DNA of 23,466 nucleotides from an uncultured Verrucomicrobiales bacterium (GTDB lineage: Bacteria > Verrucomicrobiota > Verrucomicrobiae > Limisphaerales > CANJSG01), in the NCBI GenBank assembly GCA_946480965.1, contig CAMLMI010000028.1, positions 1 through 23,466 on the forward strand, written 5' to 3'. This document shows, in pieces, positions 22,401 to 23,466 of the stretch; within the stretch, counting starts at the first letter, position 1; each line of letters begins with the position of its first letter. Below the pieces are notes generated by a model. The model was given only the letters and a program-made list of their open reading frames with translations. It searched no databases and was not told the DNA's origin. Made by a program: the position numbers and the translations under genes.

Positions 22401-23466
22401 ATGAGATCCGCCCTACCTGCCTTCGTTTGCCTGCTTGCCGGCCTGGTTCCCCCGCCGCTTCCGGCCGCCGATCTGACGTGGACCAACACCGCCGGGGGCA
22501 GTTGGCATACGGCGGCCAATTGGAGCCCCAATTCCGTGCCCACGTCCACCGATCACGCGATCATCGACCGGCCCGGCACCTACACCGTGACGATCAACGC
22601 CGCCGCGGACGCCGCCGCAGTTAGCACTTCGGGCAGCGTCGGCACCAACACCCTCAGTCTGTCCAGCGGTTCCTTGACCCTCACGGGAGCCCTGAATCTG
22701 GGCGACGGCACCCGGCTGAACCTTGGGGCAGGCACGCTCATCCTCGGTGCCGCGAGCACGGTGGCCGGTCCTGCTTCATGGCAGTCCACCACCGTCGCGG
22801 GCAACGGGCCGCTCCGCTTCGGCGGCTCCCTGACCACCGCGCCGTTCAATGTCCGCCGCATGACCAACCTCACCGTCGTCCTCGCCGGCGGCGGTTCGGG
22901 CCTCGGCGGCTTCGCCCTCTATGGCGGCGCTTCCCTCAGCAACGCCCCGGGCTCCACCCTGGACCTGTCCGACAGCAACGGCATCGGCAACTTCGGCGGC
23001 AACGACGGTTCCTTCCTCAACTCGGGGACCCTCTCCATCGCCTCGGGCAACTTCCCCGTCCTCGTTCCTTTCGCCAACTCGGGCTCCATCGAACTGGCGG
23101 GCGGCATCCTCAACCTCGCGGCGGGCGGCCGCATCGACGGTTCCGTCTCCCTCGCCTCCAACGCCACGCTCAATCTCTCGGGCGGCTCCTTCACCGCTTC
23201 TTCCGCCGCCGCCTTCTCCGGCGCGGGCACGCTCCAGACCGGCGGCGGCTCCGTCCTCTTCGACGCCGCCTTCGCCCCCGAGCTGGCCCTGGCCGTCTCC
23301 GCCGGTTCCTTCCGCGCCACCCGCTCGCCGGGGCTCTCCGCGCGCTCCGCGTCCCTTGCCGGCGGCCAGCTCTTCGCCGATGTCCCCGTCTCCGTCGCCC
23401 AGGCCTCCACCTGGCAGTCCACCACCGTCGCGGGCAACGGGCCGCTCCGCTTCGGCGGCTCCCTGA
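22401..23466 (+). CDS. Secreted beta-strand-repeat protein, 5' part (cut by window end)
   Basis: An open frame from ATG 22401 to the last base, with no stop in 355 codons. The signal peptide (RSALPAFVCLLAGLVPPPLPAA) is followed by LTWTNTAGGSWHTAANWSPNSVP. That opening is typical of large verrucomicrobial and planctomycete surface proteins of the autotransporter-like type, where it reads as W-x-N-x-A-G-G-x-W followed by A-x-N-W. The rest is a Gly/Ser/Leu-rich right-handed-beta-helix-like repeat (NLGAGTLILGAAST, NSGTLSIASGNF, LNLAAGGRIDGSVSL). It contains two exact copies of a 55-base segment 633 bases (211 codons) apart, the second at the window end. Probably an exported adhesin or surface-structure protein whose C-terminal anchor lies outside the window. 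Function is unknown. Confidence 0.85.
   Translation, partial: MRSALPAFVCLLAGLVPPPLPAADLTWTNTAGGSWHTAANWSPNSVPTSTDHAIIDRPGTYTVTINAAADAAAVSTSGSVGTNTLSLSSGSLTLTGALNLGDGTRLNLGAGTLILGAASTVAGPASWQSTTVAGNGPLRFGGSLTTAPFNVRRMTNLTVVLAGGGSGLGGFALYGGASLSNAPGSTLDLSDSNGIGNFGGNDGSFLNSGTLSIASGNFPVLVPFANSGSIELAGGILNLAAGGRIDGSVSLASNATLNLSGGSFTASSAAAFSGAGTLQTGGGSVLFDAAFAPELALAVSAGSFRATRSPGLSARSASLAGGQLFADVPVSVAQASTWQSTTVAGNGPLRFGGSL
22779..22833 (+). repeat. 55-base direct repeat, copy 1
   Basis: Begins TGGCAGTCCACCACC and ends GGCTCCCTGA; identical over 55 bases to 23412-23466 and in the same reading frame (WQSTTVAGNGPLRFGGSL). The flanking bases upstream differ, so the copy boundary is real on that side. Confidence 0.93.
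23412..23466 (+). repeat. 55-base direct repeat, copy 2, at the window end
   Basis: Identical to 22779-22833. The window stops exactly at the end of the shared 55 bases, so the true length of the repeat to the right cannot be seen. Confidence 0.93.

Overview
The window is a high-GC bacterial segment, probably from a Verrucomicrobiota genome or metagenome contig. The pointers to that phylum are a planctomycete/verrucomicrobial cytochrome-c protein (PSCyt1-DUF1549-DUF1553), several secreted proteins sharing a beta-rich C-terminal module that ends in an FFR-like motif, genes without clear Shine-Dalgarno sequences, and several families of long intergenic palindromes. The phylum is inferred from these features; no rRNA or tRNA gene was recognised.

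Layout. 108-3211 (minus): an HtrA-type periplasmic protease and an alkaline-phosphatase-superfamily enzyme that carries an in-frame palindromic repeat. 3308-6771 (plus): a membrane sensor kinase with a large extracytoplasmic domain, overlapping its LuxR-type response regulator by 4 bases. 6779-7564 (minus): an unrecognised protein. 7722-11048 (plus): the cytochrome-c-like protein and an exported cyclophilin. 11106-20639 (plus): a co-directional cluster described below. 20655-22095 (minus): fabD and a glycine-rich RRM protein with a good terminator. 22401 to the end (plus): the 5' part of a secreted beta-strand-repeat protein that runs off the window.

The cluster at 11106-20639 is the most interesting part. 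It begins at an AT-rich dyad (TGCAATTTGATTGCA) that looks like a Fur/Zur-type operator. The order is: a small membrane protein with a His/Cys-rich segment; a secreted protein resembling the cyanobacterial Zur-repressed all3515 family; a secreted choice-of-anchor M protein; a 42-residue lipoprotein overlapping it by ATGA; a 914-residue choice-of-anchor M protein with four tandem modules; a terminator-like hairpin; a COG0523 (CobW/YciC-type) GTPase with the CxCC motif; a P1B-type ATPase; and a Fur-family regulator. I read this as a zinc-responsive (Zur-controlled) surface system for metal scavenging, trafficking and sensing. No canonical zinc ABC transporter is present, and the P-type ATPase has an unusual last-helix motif, so the composition appears non-standard.

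Two purine/pyrimidine hairpins of one repeat family (12747-12834 and 18061-18145), a separate perfect-stem hairpin (12856-12921) and the intragenic GGATGCC palindrome suggest dispersed palindromic elements. The window ends exactly on the second copy of a 55-base repeat, which looks like an assembly-graph break.
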